Origin: Rothia terrae
GTDB lineage: Bacteria > Actinomycetota > Actinomycetes > Actinomycetales > Micrococcaceae
NCBI RefSeq assembly: GCF_012396615.1
Contig: NZ_JAAXPV010000013.1
Span: forward strand, 1-64,000
Direction: 5' to 3'
DNA: 64,000 bases
This document shows positions 1 to 8,299 of this stretch, piece after piece. The position numbers and the translations under genes are program-made. The stretch's first letter is position 1, and each line of letters opens with the position of its first letter. Under the pieces are notes generated by a model that worked only from the letters and a program-made list of their open reading frames with translations, was not told where the DNA came from and searched no databases.

Positions 1-26
1 TTCAGTGTAAAATGTACTTGGGTCAT
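1..26 (-). CDS. IS256 transposase, N-terminal 8 codons (partial)
   Basis: On the minus strand an ATG at 26 opens the peptide MTQVHFTL and runs off the window edge. These are the first residues of the IS256 mutator-type (DDE) transposase as I know it. The gene has an AGGAGG ribosome site 8 nt upstream. Only the N-terminus is visible, so whether the copy is intact cannot be judged. Transposase of this family cuts and pastes the element through a circular intermediate. Confidence 0.85.
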
Positions 27-101
27 GTAAAAGTCCTCCTGGGTATGTTTTTGTCGTTAAAAACATTGTACCGTAAAAGGACTGTTATATGGCCTTTTTA
101 C

Positions 102-127
102 TTTTACACAATTATACGGACTTTATC
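102..127. repeat. IS256 terminal inverted repeat
   Basis: This AT-rich 26-nt tip marks the junction between the insertion element and chromosomal DNA. Only one end is in the window. The sequence just outside, AATTTTTTAA, would contain the 8-bp target duplication if one exists. Confidence 0.75.
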
Positions 128-268
128 AATTTTTTAATACATAAAATGAGTGATTTACGCAGAATTAAATTGATAGCCTAATATTTTTCGGAGTAAATTT
201 TTCATTAAACAAAATTTACTATCAGCGAACACTGTTGGGGTGGGCAAGCCGAGAAGTCCCCCTTGTAG

Positions 269-1036
269 AAAAGAGACACAACGAGCACAACAGTTTCGCG
301 ACGATCCCTCGCAAAGGACGCGGCATGGGCGGCACCAGCCGTTGCCGCAACCACTCTAGTACCGGCGTATGCAGCATCGCGCTGCGGAACCCCTACTGTT
401 CGCACGAGCGGTGGCGTTACAACCCGCTGGGGTATTGCAGCCACAAGCACTACTGACACCCAGAAAACAAATATGCAGATTTCAGTTGGTGAGCAGGTAT
501 ACGTCGATAACCTGCCAGCGGGTGTTACTGTAACCAGCGTTAACGAACAGTGGTTCATTGAAAATCACCAAGGACAAAACGCTCAGGGTAACGGTTTTTT
601 CTTCATCAGCAATACCAGCTCAAGCTACAACAAATCAGGTCAGTGCACCGCTGTCGGCTGTTCTGTCACTTGGACTACTCAGCCAGAACCGGTGACCGGA
701 CAGGGCGCAGATTCGACTCTTCCGCGTGCAGGATGGTCATCCACCGTCACGAATACTCAAAATAACCAAGACACGGTGTATTCAGATGGAGTCACCCGTA
801 AGGCTTGGGATGTGAACCTTAAATACACCGGTAGCGGAACCTACACCACTACCGCCGCAGGCTGCCAGTCATACACCACTGGCGGCTCAGGAAGATTTGC
901 GGTGAACTACACCGATGTTCCCCGAGAAGTAGCAGGAGCTGTATCAGTAGCGGTGTTTTCTATCGTGACAGTCGCTCTCAGCACCGGGCAGGTACTCACT
1001 TACCGTAGCTCAACTCAAAAAATCGTCAGCAAGTAA
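269..1036 (+). pseudogene. Tat-exported protein of unknown function, start codon lost
   Basis: A single open frame runs from 269 to 1036 (255 codons). Its first residues are a good twin-arginine signal: SRRSLAK near residues 10-16, then an Ala-rich hydrophobic stretch WAAPAVAATTLVPAYAAS with a likely cleavage after AYA. The mature part is Thr/Ser/Gly-rich with scattered Cys, and has one hydrophobic segment near its C-terminus (VSVAVFSIVTVAL). No sorting motif is visible. The frame is blocked upstream by TAG at 266. No ATG, GTG or TTG occurs between 269 and 473, and the first ATG, at 473, lies after the signal peptide. Frame 1 offers a TTG at 235, but a frameshift would be needed to join it. 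The gene therefore looks damaged at its 5' end, about 140 bp from the IS256 end. Function unknown. Confidence 0.6.
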
Positions 1037-1054
1037 TCTATTCACTCAATAAAA

Positions 1055-1088
1055 CGCCGTTGAAATCACTCAGATGACTTCAACGGCG
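1055..1088. terminator. Bidirectional intrinsic terminator
   Basis: Perfect 10-bp inverted repeat CGCCGTTGAA / TTCAACGGCG with a 14-nt loop that can pair further (TCA/TGA), flanked by A-rich and T-rich runs. It lies between the convergent Tat-protein gene and mtr. Confidence 0.75.
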
Positions 1089-1109
1089 CAATTATTTAAT
1101 AACAGTTTT

Positions 1110-2519
1110 CTATTTTTCGGTTTCTAGTCCCAACAGTGCATTTTCAATGACTTCGCTCAATGCCGGGTGAATCCAGTATTGACCTCGCGCCATCTCGTGC
1201 GCAGAAAGACCGAAGCTCATCGCCTGAATAATGGGCTGGATGAGGTTCGAGGCTTCCTCACCCATAATGTGTGCGCCTAGTAGCTCACCGGTCTTCTTGT
1301 TGGCAAGTAGCTTGACGAAGCCTACAGAATCTTCCATCGCCCAGCCGTAGGCAACATCGCCAATGTTCTGCACCTTAACAGCAAGCTCAAAGCCCTCGTC
1401 CTGAGCTTTCTCACGAGCTTCTTCTTCGGTCAGACCCACATGCGCAATCTGCGGGTGAGTAAAGACAGCCGCAGGAACATAGCGGTGGTCAGTCTCTCGC
1501 ATGCTCTCGGGATGAACCAGGTTGTACTGCACGGTACGCGCCTCGGCGTTAGCCACGTGCTTGAGCTGGTACATCGAGCTGACATCGCCCAGCGCAAAAA
1601 TACCGTCAACGGGCTCACCGTCTTTGAGAACGCGCTGGGCAGCATCAACACTCACCAAGGCGGTTTTCTCATCGACGTCAAAGAACTTTTCAGCAGCCAA
1701 CGTATCGCTGTTGGGACGGCGTCCAGTGGCCACAAGAATCAGATCGGTTTCGATTTCTTCTATCTTTCCTTCGTGCTTGAAGGTGACAGTTGCAGTCCCA
1801 TCCGAGTTCTCACGAATTTCTTTGAGCGAGCGGTTTAGGCGTAGATCCCACTGCTTGGCTGCCTGTTCTGCGAACTTCTGAGAAATCTCAGAGTCATTTT
1901 TGCGGAGCAAAACATCAGAGCGATGCGCCTGAATAACCTCTGCTCCCAGTCCGTTAAAGACGTGAGCAAATTCGGCTGCAATAAATCCGCCGCCGAGAAT
2001 CAGGACGCGGGCAGGCAGCGCATCAATGCGCATCACGGTGTCCGAGGTATGCACCAGGGATGAATCGATACCGGGAACATCGGGAAGTACTGAGCGTGAC
2101 CCGGTTGCCAGCACAATCTGGGGTGCGCTCAGGCGAGCGCCAGAATCAGTTTCCAGGGTATGGATATCGACAAAGTGGGCGTATTCTTCGAAGACAGTGA
2201 CGTTGTTCAGGCCCTTGCGGTAGTCTAGGCCGCCGTTGGAGATAGCGTCGATGCGCGCAAAGATGCGGTCGCGCATCGCTGACCAGTTCACGTCGGTAAC
2301 TTTTGCTTTCACACCCAGGTGGTCGATATGTTCAGCGGTGTGTGCAACAGTTGCCGGGTAAACGTACTGTTTGGTGGGAATGCAACCGAAGTTAAGGCAG
2401 GTACCGCCGAAGGTTCCGCCGTCGATGATGGCTACTTTTTTGTTATCCCAGTTCCCGTCGATCAGTGAGTTACCGGAGCCTGAGCCGATAATGATGAGGT
2501 CAAATTCTTGGGTGTCCAT
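1110..2519 (-). CDS. mtr: Mycothione reductase
   Basis: A 469-residue flavin disulfide reductase that reduces mycothiol disulfide with NADPH, keeping the cytoplasmic thiol pool reduced in actinobacteria. The FAD-binding GSGSGN is at residues 12-17. The redox disulfide motif GTCLNFGCIPTK at 39-50 carries Cys41 and Cys46. A second nucleotide-binding glycine cluster (ILGGGFIAAEFAHVF) lies in the middle, and the C-terminal active-site base is in HPALSE (His about 451). Length and motifs are those of Mtr rather than lipoamide or glutathione reductase. The ATG at 2519 has an AAAGGG ribosome site 8 nt upstream. It is a single gene downstream of and co-oriented with pyc, separated by a terminator. 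Confidence 0.93.
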   Translation of the reverse strand: MDTQEFDLIIIGSGSGNSLIDGNWDNKKVAIIDGGTFGGTCLNFGCIPTKQYVYPATVAHTAEHIDHLGVKAKVTDVNWSAMRDRIFARIDAISNGGLDYRKGLNNVTVFEEYAHFVDIHTLETDSGARLSAPQIVLATGSRSVLPDVPGIDSSLVHTSDTVMRIDALPARVLILGGGFIAAEFAHVFNGLGAEVIQAHRSDVLLRKNDSEISQKFAEQAAKQWDLRLNRSLKEIRENSDGTATVTFKHEGKIEEIETDLILVATGRRPNSDTLAAEKFFDVDEKTALVSVDAAQRVLKDGEPVDGIFALGDVSSMYQLKHVANAEARTVQYNLVHPESMRETDHRYVPAAVFTHPQIAHVGLTEEEAREKAQDEGFELAVKVQNIGDVAYGWAMEDSVGFVKLLANKKTGELLGAHIMGEEASNLIQPIIQAMSFGLSAHEMARGQYWIHPALSEVIENALLGLETEK

Positions 2520-2632
2520 TCGTGTGCCCTTTCTGCAGGGGTCTTTTGTACTACTGTATCAACATCGATTAGAGCGTTTTTGTTCCCGGCTGGTCGGCTC
2601 TTTGTTGGTTGCGAATCGGCGGTGCGCGGGCA

Positions 2633-2702
2633 AAAAAGTTACCCGATCCCGTGCAATATACCCGAAAAATCGGGTGTAAAGCACAGAACCGGGTAAGTTT
2701 TT
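2633..2702 (-). terminator. Terminator region downstream of pyc, with nested palindrome
   Basis: The outer arms AAAAAGTTACCCG and CGGGTAAGTTTTT are inverted repeats with one mismatch, leaving U-rich tails in both directions. Inside them is a perfect palindrome ACCCGAAAAATCGGGT at 2660-2675. On the minus strand this ends the pyc transcript. Confidence 0.6.
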
Positions 2703-2713
2703 CTCGCTAGAGG

Positions 2714-5700
2714 TTAGTCGGTTTTCACCACGATCAGCAGGTCGCCGCCTTGAACGTTGGAGACCTCGTTGTAAACAACGCGCTCCACAGTTCCTGCGAC
2801 GGGTGAGGTAATAGATGCTTCCATCTTCATCGCCTCGATAGTCGCAATTTGATCGCCAACCTCGATCTTGTCGCCGACCTGCGCGGTGATAGTGACGCCA
2901 CCGGCAAAGGGAGCTGCCACGTGACCGGGGTTAGCCGCATCCGCCTTTTCAGCGCTCTTCACGTTAGACTCCACCGAGTGATCACGAACCTCAACAGTGC
3001 GTGACTGACCGTTGAGAGTACAGATCACCTGACGCATGCCCTTTTCGTTGGGTTCAGAGATTGCCTGCAAGGTTGCAATCAGGCGAACGCCCTTACCCAA
3101 TGAAATGACGTGCTCGCGGTTTTCGATCATGCCGTACAGGAAGTCACGGGTGTGCAAAATCGACACATCGCCAAATTCCTCACGGATTGCTTCAAACTCA
3201 CGGGTGGGCGCGGGGAAGAGCAAACGGTTGAGGGTTGCGCGACGTGTCTGCGAATCCCCTGCCAGTGCCTGAGCATCCTCATCAGAGATCTCGTTAACCT
3301 GAGGCTTAGAAAGCTTACGTCCCTCAAGAGCACGGGTACGGAAAGGCTCGGGCCAACCGGCAGGCGGAGTACCAAGCTCACCATTGAGGAAGCCAATAAC
3401 TGAATCCGGAACATCGAAGTTCTGGGGATCTTTCTCGAAGTCCTCGGGGCTAACGCCCATACCGACCAGCTGCAAAGCGAGATCGCCAACGACCTTAGAT
3501 GACGGGGTCACCTTCACAATATGACCGAGCATCTTGTCAGCCGCAGCGTACATATCCTCAATTGCCTCGAAACGATCGCCCAGACCAAGAGCAGTCGCCT
3601 GGGCACGCAGATTAGACAGCTGGCCACCAGGAATCTCATGGTTGTACACGCGTCCGGTCGGTGAGTTCAGACCCATCTCAAACGGCTTGTAGATCGCACG
3701 AACCGCTTCCCAATAAGGCTCAAGCGCCAAAACCGCGTCCATCTCAAATTCAGGAGCACGTTCAGTTCCGTCCATTGCAGCCAAGAAAGCAGAGAAGGAC
3801 GGCTGAGAAGTAGTACCTGCCATTGACGCGGTAGCCACATCAACAGCATCCACGCCAGCTTCAACAGCAGCCTGAAGCGTTGCCACCTGACCGCCTGCAG
3901 TATCATGCGTGTGCAGGTGAACAGGCAGATCAAAACGCTCGCGCAAAGCGGTGACCAATCGTCGAGCTGCTTCAGGACGCAACAGCCCAGCCATGTCCTT
4001 AATAGCAAGGATGTGCGCGCCGGCGTCCACAATCTGCTGCGCGAGGTCGAGATAGTAATCCAGCGTGTAGACGGTCTCATTCTCATCGAGCAAGTTGCCG
4101 GTGTAACACATCGCTACCTCAGCTACGGCGGTGCCCGTCTTGCGCACAGCGGCAATTGCCGGTGCCATCTGAGAGACATCGTTCAAAGCATCGAAAATAC
4201 GGAAGATATCGACGCCGGTTTCAGCAGCCTCAGCCACGAAAGCATCGGTTACTTCGGTGGGGTACGGTGTGTAGCCCACGGTGTTACGGCCGCGCAGAAG
4301 CATCTGAATCGGAATGTTAGGCATAGCCTCACGCAGGTGCGCCAGACGTTCCCACGGATCCTCAGAGAGGAAGCGCAGAGCAACGTCGTAGGTTGCACCG
4401 CCCCAAGCCTCCATCGAGAAGAGGTTTGGAGTGGTATGAGCTACAGCCGGAGCTGCCGCCAACAAATCGCGGGTACGCACACGCGTCGCCAAAATAGACT
4501 GGTGAGCATCGCGGAAGGTTGTATCGGTTACCGCTACCGGCTTGTAGTCGCGCAGGTACTTCGCAAAGCCCTCCGGCCCAAGCTCCTGCAACTTCTGACG
4601 CCAGCCCGCAGGCGGCTCATGATCAGAAGCATCAAACGGAGTACGGAACGGTTCTTCCTGCTTATCACCGGGGAATCGAGGCAATTTCAGACGCGGGTCC
4701 GTACCTTCAATGCGCTCACCGTGAGGCTGATTGACCGTAGTATTCGCCAAGTACTGCAAAGCCTTGGTACCGCGATCAGATGACCCCTTAGTGTTCAGCA
4801 ATTCGGGGTGCTCATCGATAAACGGAGTCGAGACGTCGCCAGCCTGGAAAATCGGGTCTTTCAGAACAGCCTGCAAGAAAGGAATATTGGTGGCAACACC
4901 GCGAATACGGAACTCCGCCAAAGCACGTTGCGCGCGTTGCACGGCAGCACCAAAATCGCGTCCGCGGCAGGTGAGCTTAACCAGCATGGAGTCAAAGTGG
5001 GGCGAAATCTGCGCACCGGTGTACACCGTACCGCCATCCAAGCGAATACCGGAGCCACCCGCTGAACGGTAGTACGACACTTTACCCACGTCAGGACGGA
5101 ACCCGTTAGCAGGATCTTCAGTGGTGATACGGCACTGCATCGCCGCACCGCGCACCTGCAACTCATCCTGGCGAATACCCAAATCTTCAAGGCTCTCGCC
5201 AGCAGCAATACGCATCTGCGACTGCACCAGATCAACATCAGTGACTTCTTCAGTAACGGTATGCTCCACCTGGATGCGCGGGTTCATCTCAATAAAGACA
5301 TGCTGACCAGCGCGCTCGCCGGCGGTATCAACCAAGAACTCAACGGTACCAGCGTTGGTGTAGCCCAGCTCCTTTGCAAAAGCTACAGCATCGCGGAACA
5401 GCGCCTGACGAATTTCTTCATCAAGATGCGGCGCGGGAGCGATCTCAACAACCTTCTGGTGGCGACGCTGCAGTGAGCAGTCTCGCTCAAAAAGATGAAC
5501 GATATTTCCCTGACTATCAGCCAGAATCTGCACCTCGATGTGTCGAGGACGCAATACCGCCTGCTCCAAGAAGACCGTGGGGTCACCGAAAGCAGTGTCT
5601 GCCTCACGCATCGCAGCTTCCAGCGAATCCTTCAAAGCATCGCGGGTTTCAACGCGGCGCATACCGCGTCCGCCACCACCTGCAACAGCTTTAACGAAGA

Positions 5701-6163
5701 TCGGGAAGCCAATTTTTTCTGCTTCTTCAAGCAGGTAGTCAATATCCTTTGACGGCTCCGATGATTTCAGAACCGGAATTCCGGCACGGCGCGCAGCCTT
5801 GAGCGCCGCTACCTTATTACCTGCCAGTTCTAGAACTTCGGGGGGCGGGCCAATAAAAGTAATTCCGTTATCAGCAGCCGCTCGCGCAAGCTCAGGATTC
5901 TCAGAAAGAAAGCCGTAACCGGGGTAGATAGCATCCGCGCCTGCTTCTTTGGCAACGCGAATAATTTCATCTACGTCCAAGTAGGCGCGGACGGGGTGCC
6001 CCTCTTCGCCAATGGGGTAGGCCTCATCGGCTTGCTGACGGTGAATCGAGTGACGGTCCTCGTAAGGGAAAACGCCAACAGTCTCTGCACCGAGCTCGTA
6101 AGCTGCCCTGTACGCGCGAATGGCAATTTCGCCACGGTTTGCAACAAGAATCTTGTTAAACAT
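2714..6163 (-). CDS. pyc: Pyruvate carboxylase
   Basis: An 1149-residue biotin enzyme that carboxylates pyruvate to oxaloacetate with ATP and bicarbonate, refilling the TCA cycle. The biotin carboxylase domain is N-terminal (about 1-450), with the ATP-grasp loop AVAGGGGRGMR and the motif EMNPRIQVEHTVTE. The carboxyltransferase domain follows (about 530-1000), with FRDAHQSILATR, DIFRIFDALNDV, the carbamylated-Lys region IKDMAGLLRP and the metal ligands in HLHTHDT. The biotin carboxyl carrier domain is C-terminal, with EAMKMEA carrying the biotinyl lysine. Length and domain order are complete. It is transcribed alone on the minus strand. The ribosome site before the ATG at 6163 is weak. Confidence 0.96.
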   Translation of the reverse strand: MFNKILVANRGEIAIRAYRAAYELGAETVGVFPYEDRHSIHRQQADEAYPIGEEGHPVRAYLDVDEIIRVAKEAGADAIYPGYGFLSENPELARAAADNGITFIGPPPEVLELAGNKVAALKAARRAGIPVLKSSEPSKDIDYLLEEAEKIGFPIFVKAVAGGGGRGMRRVETRDALKDSLEAAMREADTAFGDPTVFLEQAVLRPRHIEVQILADSQGNIVHLFERDCSLQRRHQKVVEIAPAPHLDEEIRQALFRDAVAFAKELGYTNAGTVEFLVDTAGERAGQHVFIEMNPRIQVEHTVTEEVTDVDLVQSQMRIAAGESLEDLGIRQDELQVRGAAMQCRITTEDPANGFRPDVGKVSYYRSAGGSGIRLDGGTVYTGAQISPHFDSMLVKLTCRGRDFGAAVQRAQRALAEFRIRGVATNIPFLQAVLKDPIFQAGDVSTPFIDEHPELLNTKGSSDRGTKALQYLANTTVNQPHGERIEGTDPRLKLPRFPGDKQEEPFRTPFDASDHEPPAGWRQKLQELGPEGFAKYLRDYKPVAVTDTTFRDAHQSILATRVRTRDLLAAAPAVAHTTPNLFSMEAWGGATYDVALRFLSEDPWERLAHLREAMPNIPIQMLLRGRNTVGYTPYPTEVTDAFVAEAAETGVDIFRIFDALNDVSQMAPAIAAVRKTGTAVAEVAMCYTGNLLDENETVYTLDYYLDLAQQIVDAGAHILAIKDMAGLLRPEAARRLVTALRERFDLPVHLHTHDTAGGQVATLQAAVEAGVDAVDVATASMAGTTSQPSFSAFLAAMDGTERAPEFEMDAVLALEPYWEAVRAIYKPFEMGLNSPTGRVYNHEIPGGQLSNLRAQATALGLGDRFEAIEDMYAAADKMLGHIVKVTPSSKVVGDLALQLVGMGVSPEDFEKDPQNFDVPDSVIGFLNGELGTPPAGWPEPFRTRALEGRKLSKPQVNEISDEDAQALAGDSQTRRATLNRLLFPAPTREFEAIREEFGDVSILHTRDFLYGMIENREHVISLGKGVRLIATLQAISEPNEKGMRQVICTLNGQSRTVEVRDHSVESNVKSAEKADAANPGHVAAPFAGGVTITAQVGDKIEVGDQIATIEAMKMEASITSPVAGTVERVVYNEVSNVQGGDLLIVVKTD

Positions 6164-6507
6164 TCAATTTATCCGTTTCCGCTTCGATCTCGCTGACAAG
6201 GTCAAAGCTCCATTCCACACTGTGTGAACACCACCACTATAACTGTGAGTTGCGCTAAAACGAGTATTTTTTTCGCATATCGAACAGCAGATGCGTAACG
6301 ACTTAACTTTTTGTGACGTTCATCATTTACGAGATGCGCAGGGGTATCTATCTAGGTATAGACATGGTGCGATTGAGTCACTTAGCGTTCCTGCAGATGA
6401 CCCCGGCTTTCAACGATTACCTACCGGTGTTGTTACCATTTTTTCAACTACAATAAGGTGTCTACGCATCATTTACCCCGCTCCCCTCATGTAAGGACTT
6501 CGTCGCC
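6164..6507. other. Intergenic region between pyc and orphan parA
   Basis: About 340 bp hold the divergent promoters of pyc and the ParA-like gene. A short near-palindrome TCTATCTAGGTATAGA at about 6348-6363 is the only symmetric element I noticed. No convincing -35/-10 pair at good spacing was found. Confidence 0.4.
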
Positions 6508-7332
6508 ATGACCACCACCATCAGCATCAGCAGCCTCAAAGGCGGCGTCGGAAAAACATCGGTGACATTAGGTCTTGCATCTGCGGCCTTAGCGCAGGGA
6601 AAACGCGTGCTTGTGATTGACCTTGATCCGCACGCAGATTCTTCAACGGGACTCGCCGTAGACACACGCACAGCGTGCGATGTCGGCACCGCACTGTTGG
6701 ATAAAAACATCAGTTTTGACAAGGCGCTCTCTACAAGTGCATGGGGACGCGTGCCGCTACCCGAGGGCGCTGATATTAAGGTTTTACGCGGTTCTGCCAT
6801 GAGCTCCCGATTTGATGCGCTGACCTATAAGCAGACCCTCTACCTTCTGTCCCAAAAGTTAGAGAGTATCAAAGAGGACTTTGATCTCATCCTCATTGAC
6901 TGCCCGCCCACGCTTTCGCGTCTAACAGCCACCGCGTGGGCTGCCTCCGACCGCGTCATTTCAATTGCAGAACCCACGCTATTCTCAGTTGCCGGCACCG
7001 AACGCACCCTCAGAGCAATTGCCCAGTTCGAAGCGAACTCCCCTTATCGAGTAGAGTCTGCGTCCATCGTGGTGAATAGATACAATCGCAACAGCCCCGA
7101 ACATCGCTTTCGCATGGACGAGTTACGCGATACCTACGGTGATCTCGTAGCCCACACTGTGCTACCAGAAACTCCTGAGGTGCAATCCGCACACGGCGCC
7201 GCTTTCCCCCTGCACTTCTGGAGAAAAAGCGATCTCTCCGAGCATGCGCAACTATATACTCGCCTTTTGGCAGGACTCTTGGCAGAAGCACAGCCAACAG
7301 TTTCCACAGAGACAGCTACCACAGAGCGCTAA
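6508..7332 (+). CDS. Orphan ParA/MinD-family P-loop ATPase
   Basis: A 274-residue protein of the ParA family, the dimeric ATPases that position DNA, chemoreceptors or other cargo. The deviant Walker A motif KGGVGKT is at residues 11-17, with both the signature lysine (11) and the catalytic lysine (16). The Walker A' region is LVIDLDPHADSS and the Walker B region LILIDCPPTLSRL. There is no N-terminal DNA-binding helix-turn-helix extension and no ParB or other cargo gene beside it, so the cargo cannot be inferred. A second, chromosomal-type ParA is encoded at 57372-58244. The gene stands alone and ends in a strong terminator. Confidence 0.85.
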   Translation: MTTTISISSLKGGVGKTSVTLGLASAALAQGKRVLVIDLDPHADSSTGLAVDTRTACDVGTALLDKNISFDKALSTSAWGRVPLPEGADIKVLRGSAMSSRFDALTYKQTLYLLSQKLESIKEDFDLILIDCPPTLSRLTATAWAASDRVISIAEPTLFSVAGTERTLRAIAQFEANSPYRVESASIVVNRYNRNSPEHRFRMDELRDTYGDLVAHTVLPETPEVQSAHGAAFPLHFWRKSDLSEHAQLYTRLLAGLLAEAQPTVSTETATTER

Positions 7333-7343
7333 CTAAATCTTTA

Positions 7344-7387
7344 CACTAAAGGGCGGCTCTCAACCATTAAGAGCCGCCCTTTTAGTG
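7344..7387. terminator. Strong bidirectional terminator
   Basis: Arms GGGCGGCTCT and AGAGCCGCCC extend outward through CACTAAA / TTTTAGTG. They lie between the convergent orphan parA and the merR gene. Confidence 0.85.
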
Positions 7388-7406
7388 ATCTTCAAATAAG
7401 AAATGC

Positions 7407-8096
7407 TTACATACCTTGAGCTTTACGCGCGCGTCGTGCTGAGAGTTCGTCGTGAACTTCTTCTTCAGCTTCAACAGTGGTCTCACCCGGCAACTGCGCC
7501 AGGTTAGTTTCAAGTTCGCGCCACACGCGTCCAATAGCAATGCCAAAGACGCCCTGACCAGCCTGAACAAGATCAATAACCTCAGAGGCACTGGTGCACT
7601 CGTAAACGCTTGCACCGTCGCTCATCAGAGTAATACCCGCAAGATCTTCAACACCCCGGGTACGCAAGTGCTCAACCGAAGATCGAATCTGCTGCAGTGA
7701 AACACCGGTATCAAGCAGGCGCTTTACAATCTTGAGAACCAAAACGTCGCGGAAACTATACAGACGCTGGGTACCAGAACCGGATGCTGAACGCACCGTG
7801 GGCTCCACAAGCTGAGTACGAGCCCAGTAATCAAGCTGACGATAGGTGATACCAGCGGCTTTGCACGCAGTAGGACCGCGGTATCCCAGGTTCTCATCAA
7901 CCAGACTCACGGGGTCATCAAATAGGACGCCCTGCTCACCCTGCGGGGGTTGCTGCGGCATCACGTCGTCGAAACCTAGCAGAGGCTGATCCATAGGCAC
8001 CTCACGAGCAACCCCGAGATGCGATGATGCAACAGAGGAACCATTCACAGGCTCATCGGCTGAAAAGTCATTAGCCACGATTCTTCCTTCCATCAT
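7407..8096 (-). CDS. MerR-family regulator (Rv1830-like)
   Basis: A 229-residue protein with a MerR-type winged helix-turn-helix at about 68-140 (YRGPTACKAAGITYRQLDYWARTQ, then a recognition wing and FRDVLVLKIVKRLLDTGVSLQQIR). The N-terminus is low-complexity and Gln/Asp-rich. It corresponds in position and architecture to the second MerR protein of the actinobacterial gcvH-garA-merR-(DUF151)-merR cluster (Rv1830 in M. tuberculosis). The DUF151 nuclease gene found between the two MerR genes in mycobacteria and corynebacteria is absent; only about 200 bp of non-coding DNA separates them. No effector-binding domain is visible, so the inducer is unknown. Confidence 0.8.
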   Translation of the reverse strand: MMEGRIVANDFSADEPVNGSSVASSHLGVAREVPMDQPLLGFDDVMPQQPPQGEQGVLFDDPVSLVDENLGYRGPTACKAAGITYRQLDYWARTQLVEPTVRSASGSGTQRLYSFRDVLVLKIVKRLLDTGVSLQQIRSSVEHLRTRGVEDLAGITLMSDGASVYECTSASEVIDLVQAGQGVFGIAIGRVWRELETNLAQLPGETTVEAEEEVHDELSARRARKAQGM

Positions 8097-8299
8097 CGAT
8101 ATGGTGCACTAGCTACCATCGTACCGGTTGCCAGCATATTTGCCGTGCAACTGAAAACCACGTACTAGCCAGCTTAAAACGCGCCTTAACTCCGCATCGG
8201 AATTAACACGCAGGTTGCGGTCGGATTTTTAAAGCACAAAATGGGGAGCACGCTCGCGTCCCTCACATTTCACGCTCTGAAATTATCTGCGTACCTATT

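Larger units (their letters stand above)
1..127 (-). mobile_element. IS256 element, one end (continues left of the window)
   Basis: Read on the minus strand from 127, the sequence starts with an AT-rich terminal inverted repeat (GATAAAGTCCGTATAATTGT and onwards, 127 to about 102). It then passes through a short leader to a strong AGGAGG ribosome site at 34-39 and an ATG at 26. This arrangement and sequence match my memory of the left end of the staphylococcal/enterococcal IS256 (flanks of Tn4001). The element end is taken at 127, where the inverted repeat stops. The rest of the transposase and the other end lie outside the window, so the target duplication cannot be tested. Base composition is far more AT-rich than the actinobacterial DNA that follows, which fits recent acquisition from Firmicutes. 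Confidence 0.88.

Noticed and set aside
3905..4783. Long plus-strand open frame (292 codons)
   Set aside because: It lies wholly antisense to the conserved biotin/carboxyltransferase part of pyc and encodes nothing recognisable.
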